Shown in pieces: positions 16,084-24,663 of a stretch of DNA of 64,000 bases. How positions within the stretch are numbered: the first letter of the stretch is position 1; every line of letters starts with the position of its first letter. This DNA is from Bacteroidaceae bacterium (GTDB taxonomy: Bacteria > Bacteroidota > Bacteroidia > Bacteroidales > Bacteroidaceae). Under the pieces are notes generated by a model, which was not told the origin of the DNA, ran no database searches, and worked only from the letters and a program-made list of their open reading frames with translations. Position numbers and translations under genes: made by a program. The DNA lies in assembly GCA_017622815.1 (NCBI GenBank), contig JAGAQH010000002.1:110083-174082 (forward strand), written 5' to 3'.

Positions 16084-17529
16084 ATGGAAAAAGGAAAAAG
16101 AATATGCGAGGCACTGAAAGCATTACGTAAGCGTATTGCAGATGCCAACGACATTCCGTTTGAAATGGAAGAATGTTCGCACGAAGGAGATTGCCCAGGC
16201 ACATGTCCCAAATGCGAATCTGAACTGCGCTATCTGATGGAAGCTATAGACAAAAGAGAACAGGAAGGAAAACCTGTTGTCTTGGATGGAATTATGAGTG
16301 ATGAAGAACTGCGTAAGGCATTCTCCATCATCCCAGCAGAACAGGACATGATTGATAACACAGAGGAAATGGAAACAATGGGGTTGCCTGAACGACCTGA
16401 GCCAATGACTCTGATGGGAGATCCCGAACCACCCCTTGAAGGAGACCTCATGACATACCCAAACTTTAGTTTTGCCTCTACCATCTCCAGAGTGTTGATG
16501 CTGAAGAATCACAGCAATTTTGTCTTTTCCCCAGCAGGACTTTGTTCCATCCTTGAAATCCTTCAACAAGGAATGGATATACATAGTAGCATCTATAAAC
16601 AAATAGATAAGTTAATATCAGGATTTAATAGTGAAGTGAAGTCGGACGATGATGAAGACTTCAATTTAGCACACGCCATAGGTGTCTGGTATGACAATAA
16701 CTTAGGAGCAGTGAAAGAGGAATTTCTCGAATACATTCAGGATGTGTACGAGGCTGAAGCTCATAACGCAGACTTTTCACAGACAACCAAAACGAAGTTA
16801 TGGATTGACAAGTGGGTTGCTGATAAAACGCACCACATGATTGAATCCCTTGACACAGAAATAGACAAGGATTCGCTAATGATTTTGCTGGATGCCATAT
16901 ATATGAAAGCCAAATGGGAAGAACCATTTGATTCCAGCCTGACCGATACCGATATATTCCATAATGCTGATGGCACGGAATCGGAAGTTGACATGATGTA
17001 TCAAAACATTGAAGATGCAGAATATGCCGAGACAGAAGAGTATCAGGTGATTACCCTGCCATATAAATCATATAAATACAGTATGGTCTTGGTTCTTCCA
17101 AAAGAAGGGGTTGATATTAACGACATGATGAGCAATCCAGACTGGTTGGATGAAGCTTCAGATACAAGAGACGTGGAATTGTATATGCCACGTTTCAAGT
17201 TTGACAACACGCTGTCTTTTAAGGAAATCCTGACCGTGTTGGGTCTGGAAGACTTGTTTGAAAAAGAAGATTCGTTACCTAATATAACCGACTTGCCAGC
17301 TCATATCAGTGAAATCAAGCAACAGTGCGTAATAGCCGTTGAAGAAGAAGGGACGGAAGCCGCAGCTGTTACAATGGAAGTTTGCGTGGCGGGTTGCCCA
17401 CCCCCAGATGATATTCCCGAACCAATTACGATGAAGATTGACCGACAGTTCGGTTTCGCTATCAGAGGTGATTTCAGCCAACTCTTATTTATGGGCATTG
17501 TAAAAAACATGAGTAAGGATCAATCATAG
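16084..17529 (+). CDS. cytoplasmic serpin with Cys-rich N-terminal domain
   Basis: 481 residues without a signal peptide. Residues about 1-58 form a small domain with CSHEGDCPGTCPKCESELRY, where four cysteines and a histidine could bind metal or a cluster; an acidic linker follows. A complete serpin fold spans about 125-478. The reactive-centre hinge EEEGTEAAAVT (about 420-430) has the small residues required for insertion, so it should be inhibitory. The scissile region that follows is VCVAGCPPP, with two cysteines near the P4 to P1' positions. Last gene of the operon, 2 bp after the radical SAM gene. The target protease is unknown. Confidence 0.88.
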   Translation: MEKGKRICEALKALRKRIADANDIPFEMEECSHEGDCPGTCPKCESELRYLMEAIDKREQEGKPVVLDGIMSDEELRKAFSIIPAEQDMIDNTEEMETMGLPERPEPMTLMGDPEPPLEGDLMTYPNFSFASTISRVLMLKNHSNFVFSPAGLCSILEILQQGMDIHSSIYKQIDKLISGFNSEVKSDDDEDFNLAHAIGVWYDNNLGAVKEEFLEYIQDVYEAEAHNADFSQTTKTKLWIDKWVADKTHHMIESLDTEIDKDSLMILLDAIYMKAKWEEPFDSSLTDTDIFHNADGTESEVDMMYQNIEDAEYAETEEYQVITLPYKSYKYSMVLVLPKEGVDINDMMSNPDWLDEASDTRDVELYMPRFKFDNTLSFKEILTVLGLEDLFEKEDSLPNITDLPAHISEIKQQCVIAVEEEGTEAAAVTMEVCVAGCPPPDDIPEPITMKIDRQFGFAIRGDFSQLLFMGIVKNMSKDQS

Positions 17530-17600
17530 TCTTATCTGTGCAAGTCATGATGTTCTCTATGTTCCAATAGTGTATCACTCATTGCATAGGACAGGACAAT

Positions 17601-17743
17601 ACCACCGCCAAGTGCATTTATCCCAAATCGGTTCATTAGAAAATGCAATTCACAAAAGTTTCATAATCATATAGTTACGAAGACAACCACGAAAATGATA
17701 ATCCTAATGACCGATTTGGGTTTATTGCTGCTTTGGCGGTGGT
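17601..17743. repeat. 11-bp inverted repeat flanking the insertion
   Basis: ACCACCGCCAA (17601-17611) and TTGGCGGTGGT (17733-17743) are perfect reverse complements. In the uninterrupted gene they would bracket a loop of about 17 nt, and the insertion entered that loop. In the gene they encode GTTAK and LGGG parts of the phosphoribosyltransferase. Confidence 0.8.
17622..17720. mobile_element. 99-bp MITE-like insertion
   Basis: Ends are CCCAAATCGGTTCATTAG (17622-17639) and its near-perfect reverse complement (17704-17720, one base shorter). It is flanked by TTTAT on both sides (17617-17621 and 17721-17725), a 5-bp target-site duplication. It has no coding capacity, so a transposase must have come from elsewhere. 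I saw no second copy in this window. Confidence 0.85.
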
Positions 17744-18159
17744 TCCTGTATCGACAACATTATCCAACAGATATGGGACTTTCCCTTTAGGCAGGGGAGC
17801 CACTTTACGGAACCCCAGTTCTTCAGCAGGAAGTAAAGAACCTTCTTTCTTGGCTTGATAGTTAGACATTCTGCTATTGCCTTTGAGTACATTGGCAACC
17901 GTTATGCTCCCACCTGATAATTCTGAAATAGCTCTACCAAGATAAAGTGTCTGTAGTGCAAATCCATGATGCCCAGGAATGGGTACTACAACCGCATTCT
18001 CGGGCAACATCTTTACTAACTGACGGGCACAATAGGTTATTGCTCGCGGATCATTCTCCTTCAACTTGTGGCAAAGCCAGTTGTTGATGCCGTCATAATA
18101 ATGGCCATGAGAGATAAACCGTATTCCGTCAACCTCCATATCTATGGTTCTATCTTCCA

Positions 18160-18693
18160 TCACCTGATATATAATAGTGCCAGTTCTGCATATCGACGAC
18201 GTTCAATCGAAGCTACTTTCTTTCCTTTCCAATGACAGAACTGCACATAGTCTTCTTTGAAATCACGGATTCCTGCTTCGATTTTCTTCAGCAGCGTACT
18301 CTTAGGCCACCTGCCTTTACAACCAAGGACTTTGCCAGGTCCTACGTTGTAGGCAAGTGCTGCAAGCAAAAGGGAATCTTTGCCATACTTGCTGAACATT
18401 GCACACAAGGACTGGAGGTCTTTTCTGAGCAATGCGTCAGCTTCTTTGAGAGACATATTCGATGAATAAGTCTCACCTGGCCTTAGTTTATGACCGTAAC
18501 CTACATAAGGATAGTCCTTCTTACGGTGCATACCTTCATAATACTTGATGCAGCATACGGCTCGCTCAAAAGGTGGCAAGGCGTAGATGCTGCTTACTGT
18601 CTCTAATGAGCTTTCCGAGGGTTCCCGTGCCTGAGCATTTGCGTTCAGACACATTACTGTCAGAAAAGCCAATACTAATGTTCTTAATCTCAT
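18160..18693 (-). CDS. GH24-like lysozyme of the transfer region
   Basis: About 177 residues from the preferred ATG at 18693 (MRLRTLVLAF...NANAQA is a signal peptide); an ATG at 18711 is possible. The phage-type lysozyme fold is suggested by CCIKYYEGMHRKKDYPYVGYGHKL (catalytic Glu in YYEG, about residue 52), the LLRKDL helix and LAALAYNVGPGKV. It would cut peptidoglycan to let the conjugation channel cross the cell wall; Bacteroides Tra regions often end with such a gene. It lies 34 bp after the coupling protein and overlaps the next gene by 4 bp. Confidence 0.85.
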   Translation of the reverse strand: MRLRTLVLAFLTVMCLNANAQAREPSESSLETVSSIYALPPFERAVCCIKYYEGMHRKKDYPYVGYGHKLRPGETYSSNMSLKEADALLRKDLQSLCAMFSKYGKDSLLLAALAYNVGPGKVLGCKGRWPKSTLLKKIEAGIRDFKEDYVQFCHWKGKKVASIERRRYAELALLYIR

Positions 18694-18726
18694 TTCTATT
18701 ATGTGGCCCATTTTAATGGGACTTTG

Positions 18727-20922
18727 TTAGCGTACTTTGAATTTGTTTATCTCATCGATCATATTCTTCACATCGAGGTTGACGGAAACGAAGTTCTGGT
18801 ACAGAATACGTTCCTTGGCATCAACGGAAGGGAAAGAATAAAACTTAGGAATCTTGTAGTTCTCGTAATCCGCTTCTTCCTTCTGGATTTCCTTCATGTC
18901 AAAGTCTGTCTTGCAGTAGAACTTTGAAGTCTGGAACTCCGCACTCTCCTGGATGTTCATAGAGTCACCGCGCCCCGTCTTGGTCTTGATGAAGTCACGT
19001 GCTGACTGACCGCATATCCAACCTGTCGGCATGTCTGAAATCTTGGATGCCGGCACAAGACTGTCCATATTCTCATTGAGGTTGATGGAGGTCTTGTCAC
19101 GGTCGATGGTCACACCTTTCTTTAACTGAACAACCTTTCCGAAGATGTCATTTGAGAGCCATTCCAGCGTTTCTTTGGCTCTGGCAGAACCACTGACCAC
19201 GTTACCAACAGTCGTGATGACCTTCTGCATACCAACTTTGCCGTAGTCGCTTTCCAACTGGGGAAGTTCCTGAAAGCCGAGAGCCACACTTACCTTGTTG
19301 CTTCGCGCAGTACCTATAAGACGGTCAATCTTGTGGAAATACAGGGTTGGCAACTCATCGACGATGATGCTGACAGGGATGTTCTTGCCCTGCCCAGTAT
19401 TGACACGAGTGACAAGACGGTTCAAGATCAGGGCGTTCAAGGCTCCGATAATGCTCTCCATCTCTGGGTCATTGGCAATCAGCAGATAACTGGGATTGGC
19501 AGGGTCTGACACCTTCAAGTCAAAGTCGTCGCCGTCCTTATGGAATATCCAGTAGGATTCCTTGGTGGCAAGACGTGAGGTATAAACGCGCAGCGTACCT
19601 ATCATACCTTCCAACTGCTCCATGGCCTTGTTCTTCATGGCGGTCTGGAACGGCCCAAGTAGAGGGGCAACCTCTGGGTCGGTTTCCAAAACCTCGAAGA
19701 TGGTCTGGTAGTCAAGATTGAGGAAGGACAGAATATGTGGCATGTCGCTGTACTTACCAAGCCAGTAATAGCTGTCAGGGCTGACCTCATTGTGGTTTGC
19801 ATCAAAGACACGTCCAGTCGGCTTCGGGCGATGGGTCTTCGGCTCTTCGGTCATCTCTGCCTCCAATGGATTGTTCGTCTTCTTGTCATACGGCACCTTG
19901 CGGTAATTGCAGAAGAAGAAAATACAAGCAGCAAGGAAGTTCACGGCTGAAGTCTGGAAGAACTGGTCTGAACCGCCACCACCTTCTTTCTTACCCTTCT
20001 GGAGTGATTCAAGCAAGGTCTCTGCCGTCTCACTGGCAGCGGCAAGGTTGGGAATGTACTTCAGCTGGATAGGATTGACACGTCGGCTGTATTCCACATC
20101 CACGAAGTTGATGATATTGAACTTGCATCCCTTGGGTACTTTGCCAGCGGCGAGGTTCTTGCGGTAGTGATAGTAGAGTTTGGTGGCCAGTGTCGGAAAC
20201 TTGTAGTCATAGACAACCATAGCAAAGCCCTTGGCACTATGCTGTCGGATAAATGGCTCAATGATGGAGAAGGTCTTACCAGAACCAGGAGTGCCGACCA
20301 CCCATGTACCTCGGAAAGGATTGACGATGTTCACCCATCCCTTGCGGAACTTCGACTTGTAGTAGTAGCGCATGGGGATGTTCACGCTATACTTATTCTC
20401 AATCAGTTCCTCACATTGCTGGAAGGACTCGTTCTCGAAGTTGAAGCGGTCTTTGAGCAGCCCTTCCTTCAGGAACTTGCTGATGTTGTCGAGGGCAACA
20501 TGGATGAGTATCGTTCCAAGGATGGAGGCAGCCATATAAAGCCAGATATTGAGGGCTATCGTATAGAAGCGCGTGTCCATACGGGTCTTGAAGAGCCAGA
20601 TGGAAACGAGCGTCACGAAAAAGCCACCGACTAATGGGTAGAGTACCTGACGACGAGCATCAAACTCGATGTGTTTCTTGTTTCTGGTGCCAATACAGGT
20701 GACAAAGATACAGAGGATAGTGGTGAGCTTGCTCCATACGAGATTACCATCATGATAGATAAACCACCGCTTCATGCGGTCATGGACATCGCAGACAATG
20801 CCTCCCCAGTAGTCAAGCAACTCTGGGTCTATGGCATACTCGAAGAACTCAACTACCAGCGAGACGTAGATGAGTGTTCGGAATATCTTATAGACGGTCT
20901 GAAGTTCTTTGGTTTCTTCCAT
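18727..20922 (-). CDS. type IV coupling protein (MobC/TraD-like ATPase)
   Basis: 731 residues. Several N-terminal membrane segments (about 15-35, 65-80, 90-110, 125-150) precede the cytoplasmic motor. Walker A is GTPGSGKT (about 233) and Walker B is IIVDELPT (about 532). Such proteins carry the relaxase-DNA complex to the conjugation channel. Start at 20922; 25 bp after the upstream lipoprotein gene. In CTnDOT-like elements this gene is usually next to the relaxase genes, but here a lysozyme and cargo follow and no relaxase is seen. Confidence 0.9.
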   Translation of the reverse strand: MEETKELQTVYKIFRTLIYVSLVVEFFEYAIDPELLDYWGGIVCDVHDRMKRWFIYHDGNLVWSKLTTILCIFVTCIGTRNKKHIEFDARRQVLYPLVGGFFVTLVSIWLFKTRMDTRFYTIALNIWLYMAASILGTILIHVALDNISKFLKEGLLKDRFNFENESFQQCEELIENKYSVNIPMRYYYKSKFRKGWVNIVNPFRGTWVVGTPGSGKTFSIIEPFIRQHSAKGFAMVVYDYKFPTLATKLYYHYRKNLAAGKVPKGCKFNIINFVDVEYSRRVNPIQLKYIPNLAAASETAETLLESLQKGKKEGGGGSDQFFQTSAVNFLAACIFFFCNYRKVPYDKKTNNPLEAEMTEEPKTHRPKPTGRVFDANHNEVSPDSYYWLGKYSDMPHILSFLNLDYQTIFEVLETDPEVAPLLGPFQTAMKNKAMEQLEGMIGTLRVYTSRLATKESYWIFHKDGDDFDLKVSDPANPSYLLIANDPEMESIIGALNALILNRLVTRVNTGQGKNIPVSIIVDELPTLYFHKIDRLIGTARSNKVSVALGFQELPQLESDYGKVGMQKVITTVGNVVSGSARAKETLEWLSNDIFGKVVQLKKGVTIDRDKTSINLNENMDSLVPASKISDMPTGWICGQSARDFIKTKTGRGDSMNIQESAEFQTSKFYCKTDFDMKEIQKEEADYENYKIPKFYSFPSVDAKERILYQNFVSVNLDVKNMIDEINKFKVR

Positions 20923-20946
20923 TTCTGATTATCTCCTTGCTCTGAT

Positions 20947-21606
20947 TTAATGGTACAATGTGATGATGGGGCGTATTTTATGCGGCTCTGTCTTCGGCGT
21001 TTCCTGCATGGCTCCAGAAGCCAGGGAGAAGAGCCATGCCTTGGCTGACTCCTGTCCGCTGACCTCCGTGGAACTCCAGTACCAACATTCACTTGGCTCA
21101 TCTGAAATCACGTCACCACCACATTTGCTGATGTAGTTGTTGACGGCATTCCGTGAGGCATACAACAACTGGAGCTGGGCGACAGAGGGAATGTAGGCAC
21201 TCTGACCATACTTCCACATGTCAAAGACGGAAGTGGCAGCAGACGAAACACCAGAGGCATACATGGCGTAGGTATTGCCATTGCCGTCAAAGGCTGCTGG
21301 ATTGGCAGAGGTATTCTGCTTGACTCCAAGACTGTCGCTGAAAGCTGCCATTGGCACATCCCATAGATAGACAGCATAGCCTGTTCCTTCCGTCTTGCCA
21401 TCCTGATTGACATGGAAGACAACACCGATGGGTGTCTTTCCCTTGCTCTCTATTTCAGAGAAGCGTACAATCTCGCCGTCGGTGCAGAGAATGTCACACG
21501 TCTTCATGGCCGTGTCGGGGAACTCAATATGCTCATCACATGAGGTCATTGTCACTGCAATGCCGACTGCGGCTAATGCAGCATGGATAAAATGCAATAT
21601 CTTCAT
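20947..21606 (-). CDS. lipoprotein of the transfer operon
   Basis: 219 residues with a signal peptide ending in a lipobox (TMTSC, Cys about residue 23), so it should be anchored in the outer membrane or inner membrane. The C-terminal half (about 130-219) has the WYWSSTEV...KAWLFSL...IRPI arrangement seen in DUF1566/FISUMP-type surface domains. It lies between TraO and the coupling protein, 5 bp after TraO. Its place corresponds roughly to TraQ in CTnDOT, but I do not see enough similarity to name it so. Confidence 0.65.
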   Translation of the reverse strand: MKILHFIHAALAAVGIAVTMTSCDEHIEFPDTAMKTCDILCTDGEIVRFSEIESKGKTPIGVVFHVNQDGKTEGTGYAVYLWDVPMAAFSDSLGVKQNTSANPAAFDGNGNTYAMYASGVSSAATSVFDMWKYGQSAYIPSVAQLQLLYASRNAVNNYISKCGGDVISDEPSECWYWSSTEVSGQESAKAWLFSLASGAMQETPKTEPHKIRPIITLYH

Positions 21607-21611
21607 CTTGA

Positions 21612-22127
21612 TTACTGTTTGAGGGTTGGAATTTTGAATCCGATGACGATGCCTTCACGGAAGAGGTCTTCACGGTCGGGAACCATCAGGTCACACTTGG
21701 CTTGAACATACAGCACCCAACCTTTACGTAGGGCGAAATTATGCTCATAGCCCACATGGAAGCCACCAAGAAATTTGTCGGTATTACTGCCGACACTGGC
21801 TCCGATGCGGACATTGCCGTAATGGTTGCGTCCACGTACCACACAGGGCTTATAGGCAGCACCTACGCCCCAAGTACGGTAGTTTTTCCAGAAGGAATCT
21901 GGGCAGATATGCCCACAGGAGGCACATTCGTCCCATTTGAGATAGCCATTGACGAAGTATTCCCACGCATTGTGGTACTTGGTCTCATGCTCCCATGACA
22001 GGGTGGCATCAAGGCCGTTCTCATAGAGGAGTCCAACGCCCAAGGTGATACGGTCACTGTGTGCCTGGGCAAAAGCAGAAGCGGACAGGCATACTGCCGC
22101 TACCATAGACAAGAGTATCTTCTTCAT
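21612..22127 (-). CDS. traO: conjugative transposon protein TraO
   Basis: 171 residues with a signal peptide (MKKILLSMVAAVCLSASAFAQA). The rest alternates short amphipathic strands with glycines and aromatic ends (RITLGVGLLYENGLDATLSWEH, IGASVGSNTDKFLGGFHVGYEHNF in part), typical of a small outer-membrane beta-barrel. TraO of CTnDOT has this size, character and position after TraN. Start is 3 bp after the traN stop. Confidence 0.8.
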   Translation of the reverse strand: MKKILLSMVAAVCLSASAFAQAHSDRITLGVGLLYENGLDATLSWEHETKYHNAWEYFVNGYLKWDECASCGHICPDSFWKNYRTWGVGAAYKPCVVRGRNHYGNVRIGASVGSNTDKFLGGFHVGYEHNFALRKGWVLYVQAKCDLMVPDREDLFREGIVIGFKIPTLKQ

Positions 22128-22130
22128 AGC

Positions 22131-22982
22131 TTATTCCTCCTTCAGCAATACAGAGTTAAACGAATCGGCATAGAGCACGTCCTCATAGTCGATATTGAGG
22201 GTGATGGCTCTGCCGCTAATCTGCTTCTCGGACAGTTCGATACTCAGCACCTTGTCATTCGGGAAGGTCATCTTCTTCAGGACGATGACATTACGATAGC
22301 CATATTTGAACGTCTGGCTCTGGTCAAGGACGAATGCCGGAGTGAGTTCTATCATCTGGGCATTGGTGGCCTTCGACTGTTTCTTGTCAGAGAGCTTCAC
22401 ACGCAGTTCGTCAATGTCAAAGCGTATATTGGTTCGGTTCTCGATGGAGAAGTCTATGAAGAAGTATTCGCCAACACTGTAGATGTTGTTCAGGCGCATG
22501 GTCATACGATGCTGCTTAGTGCTGACATTACGGATGCGGGCAGTCGAGTTCCAGATGCTACGGGCATACTTTGCCATATCCTCGGTGGACATACTGACAG
22601 ATGGATTGTTGTAGGCAATCTTCTCTTCCGGCAATATCTGCTTGTCGGTGACGGCCTCCTGAAGCCTGGTCGTATAAATGAGGGCGTACTGGGCACGGTA
22701 GCGTTCAGTAACGATGGTGACGATGGCGAGCACGTCACCGTCTGCATGAACATCCGCACCTTCCTTGGGCTTCAGCCGGATGGTGTTGTTGATGGGCTGG
22801 TCGCCGACAACTTTGTCCGTACTGATGTCAACGAAACGGACGGGTTCAGAAGCCGTGATGACGGTTGTCACCTGTTCGTTGACCGTAAGCTGTTCCATCT
22901 CTTCATAGGTCTGCTGTGCCATGACAGGACTGGCAGACAGGGCACCCAACAGGAGTGCGCCAAGACTTTTGATTGTTCTCAT
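22131..22982 (-). CDS. traN: conjugative transposon protein TraN (DUF4138, VirB9-like)
   Basis: About 283 residues with signal peptide (MRTIKSLGALLLGALSASPVMAQ). The body (EQVTTVITASEPVRFVDIST early, YFFIDFSIENRTNIRFDIDELR at about 180) is characteristic of the DUF4138 family, the Bacteroidales counterpart of VirB9, which links the inner- and outer-membrane parts of the channel. An ATG two codons upstream (22988) is an alternative start. Located between TraM and TraO as in CTnDOT. Confidence 0.88.
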   Translation of the reverse strand: MRTIKSLGALLLGALSASPVMAQQTYEEMEQLTVNEQVTTVITASEPVRFVDISTDKVVGDQPINNTIRLKPKEGADVHADGDVLAIVTIVTERYRAQYALIYTTRLQEAVTDKQILPEEKIAYNNPSVSMSTEDMAKYARSIWNSTARIRNVSTKQHRMTMRLNNIYSVGEYFFIDFSIENRTNIRFDIDELRVKLSDKKQSKATNAQMIELTPAFVLDQSQTFKYGYRNVIVLKKMTFPNDKVLSIELSEKQISGRAITLNIDYEDVLYADSFNSVLLKEE

Positions 22983-23009
22983 ACACATTGTAGTATTACT
23001 ATTGTTACG

Positions 23010-24248
23010 TTATTTGTTCTTTGTCTCTTTGCCATTGATCAGATATACGAAGGTGCCGTATTTCAGCTTGGCAGAGTTCTTCTTGATGGACTTGCCAATG
23101 GCGTTACTGGTCTTCTGGACGATATTACTGATAGCCTGGTTGCCCCATTGTGTGAGGGCATTGCCTCCAGAGGTGTTTCCGCTTGTGAGCGTCGAGGTAT
23201 TGCTCATGGCCCCTGACGCTACATCCTTGCTGGTCTCTCTGAAGCTGCTGCTCGGAACATAGAGTCCTTCCAGTCCGTCGGTATCATAGAGGGAGAGGTT
23301 GACTTTGATAAGCTCGTCATGAATCAGGATGCTCTTGACCGTTCCTTTGACTCGCTGTGAGCCGAAGCCACTCATCTGGGCATAGAGGTAAGTACCCTTG
23401 GGGACAACCACCTCATTGATTTCGATGTCATCGAGAAGACGGAGGCGCACCCGGCTTCCATCAACGGCTTTAACGTTCTCGTCAATGATGGCCTTGATAA
23501 GATTTGGCTCTTGGTCAGCGTTGGCAATGGTGTTGAAATAGTCAGATGTGGTCTTGACCTTCTTCACAACCTCCTGCGCCTCGTCATCGTCACTCACGCC
23601 TTTGACCACACGCTCATTGATGGTAAGCTGTCCTTCTGCCTTCGTAGGCTGACTGGCTACGGAATCACTGTTTGCGTTGTCAGTTGCATTGGCAGTGGGG
23701 GACTGCATGGCTTGCTGTCCTTGCAGTCGGGCTTGGGCTAACACACGGTTGAGTTCGTCCATCGCCTCGCGTTCACGCTGCTGGCTGCGTGCCAGGCGGT
23801 CTTCTTCTGACAGGACACTGCCACCTTCGACTTCCTGGCCTTTTTGTGCGCTTTCCTGTAGTTGTCTCTGTAGCTCAGCGAGTTTCTGGGCTTCTTCAGA
23901 TTCAAGCTGCTCACGTTCTGTATCGCTGTACTTTGAATCATATTCTTCTTTTTCTTCATCGTTGTTTCTGTCTATGTTATTCAATGCTGTATAATCGTCG
24001 ATACGACCGTATGATTTGAGCATACTTTCGTATTTGTTTCCGATACCATCTCCCTTCATCTTGGCATCAGGGAGGTCGGGATTCAGGTACTCCGTCGTAG
24101 CCATGCTGGAGTCTGGAATCTCTGCCTTCTCTGTGTGGAAAAGGTCGATGACGAAATACCCGACGAAGAGCAAAGGAACATAGATGATGAGAGGCAGCAT
24201 ATATTTAGGCTGCTTCCAGTTAATCTTCTTTAGTGTCTGAAAGTCCAT
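23010..24248 (-). CDS. traM: conjugative transposon protein TraM (VirB10-like)
   Basis: 412 residues. One membrane segment near the N-terminus (about 16-38, YMLPLIIYVPLLFVGYFVIDLF), then a long charged/glutamine-rich coiled region (about 85-190) spanning the periplasm, then a compact C-terminal domain (about 230-400) of the TraM/VirB10 type (VRLRLLDDIEINEVVVPKGT). It should connect inner and outer membranes and gate the channel. Its first 29 bp overlap the preceding gene. Confidence 0.88.
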   Translation of the reverse strand: MDFQTLKKINWKQPKYMLPLIIYVPLLFVGYFVIDLFHTEKAEIPDSSMATTEYLNPDLPDAKMKGDGIGNKYESMLKSYGRIDDYTALNNIDRNNDEEKEEYDSKYSDTEREQLESEEAQKLAELQRQLQESAQKGQEVEGGSVLSEEDRLARSQQREREAMDELNRVLAQARLQGQQAMQSPTANATDNANSDSVASQPTKAEGQLTINERVVKGVSDDDEAQEVVKKVKTTSDYFNTIANADQEPNLIKAIIDENVKAVDGSRVRLRLLDDIEINEVVVPKGTYLYAQMSGFGSQRVKGTVKSILIHDELIKVNLSLYDTDGLEGLYVPSSSFRETSKDVASGAMSNTSTLTSGNTSGGNALTQWGNQAISNIVQKTSNAIGKSIKKNSAKLKYGTFVYLINGKETKNK

Positions 24249-24651
24249 TGTCTTGATTGTTTTTAGTTACACTTTCTTGAAAATCCTTGTTGATGCTGGG
24301 CGGCATACAATGCACTGAGCTGACGGCTTTCCTGACCCGCCGATGGCGGTTCTTTATCATTTCGTCCTGCTGCTCCACGGCACTCTTGCGTTCTCCGCTA
24401 TGGCTCCATACAACTCCCATGCGGTACACATTCATGCAGAAACAGAGGATGACAAAGCCGAACACGATGGCAAGGAAGGTCTTGGTGTGCTTGTTGGCGA
24501 AGTCCTGCACCTTGGCTGCAAGCCTGTCCAGACCGCTCCATCTTGCAAACCTTCTTCCGGCATCGACATCCTTCTCATACCTCTCTTTGTACTGGGGATC
24601 GTCCTTATCAGGCATCTTTTCACCCATAATGAATTTCTTCCAACTTCCCAT
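24220..24651 (-). CDS. TraL-like small membrane protein
   Basis: 143 residues with one transmembrane segment (about 61-79, TFLAIVFGFVILCFCMNVY) between charged ends. The position between TraK and TraM and the single-pass topology fit TraL (DUF3989), which is often larger in hydrophobic content in other elements, so the name is tentative. It overlaps traM by 29 bp and follows traK by 12 bp. Confidence 0.65.
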   Translation of the reverse strand: MGSWKKFIMGEKMPDKDDPQYKERYEKDVDAGRRFARWSGLDRLAAKVQDFANKHTKTFLAIVFGFVILCFCMNVYRMGVVWSHSGERKSAVEQQDEMIKNRHRRVRKAVSSVHCMPPSINKDFQESVTKNNQDNGLSDTKED

Positions 24652-24663
24652 GGCTGTATTCGA

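Larger units (their letters stand above)
17532..18163 (-). pseudogene. phosphoribosyltransferase-like gene interrupted by a MITE
   Basis: The intact part (18163 to 17726) has a PRPP-binding loop, DNVVDTGTTAKAA (DxVxTGxTA). Beyond it the frame runs into the insertion at 17622-17720 and ends at 17675 with unrelated residues (INPNRSLGLSFSWLSS). If the 99-bp insertion and one copy of the TTTAT duplication are removed, the frame continues as ALGGGIVLSYAMSDTLLEHREHHDLHR to a stop at 17532. This restores the expected C-terminus. Related genes sit in other Bacteroidales conjugative elements; the role there is unknown. The ATG overlaps the lysozyme stop (18160-18163). The truncated protein may still be made. 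Confidence 0.85.

Noticed and set aside
22059-23216. 385-codon plus-strand frame opposite TraN and TraM
   Set aside because: It lies on the complementary strand of well-supported transfer genes and has no family features.
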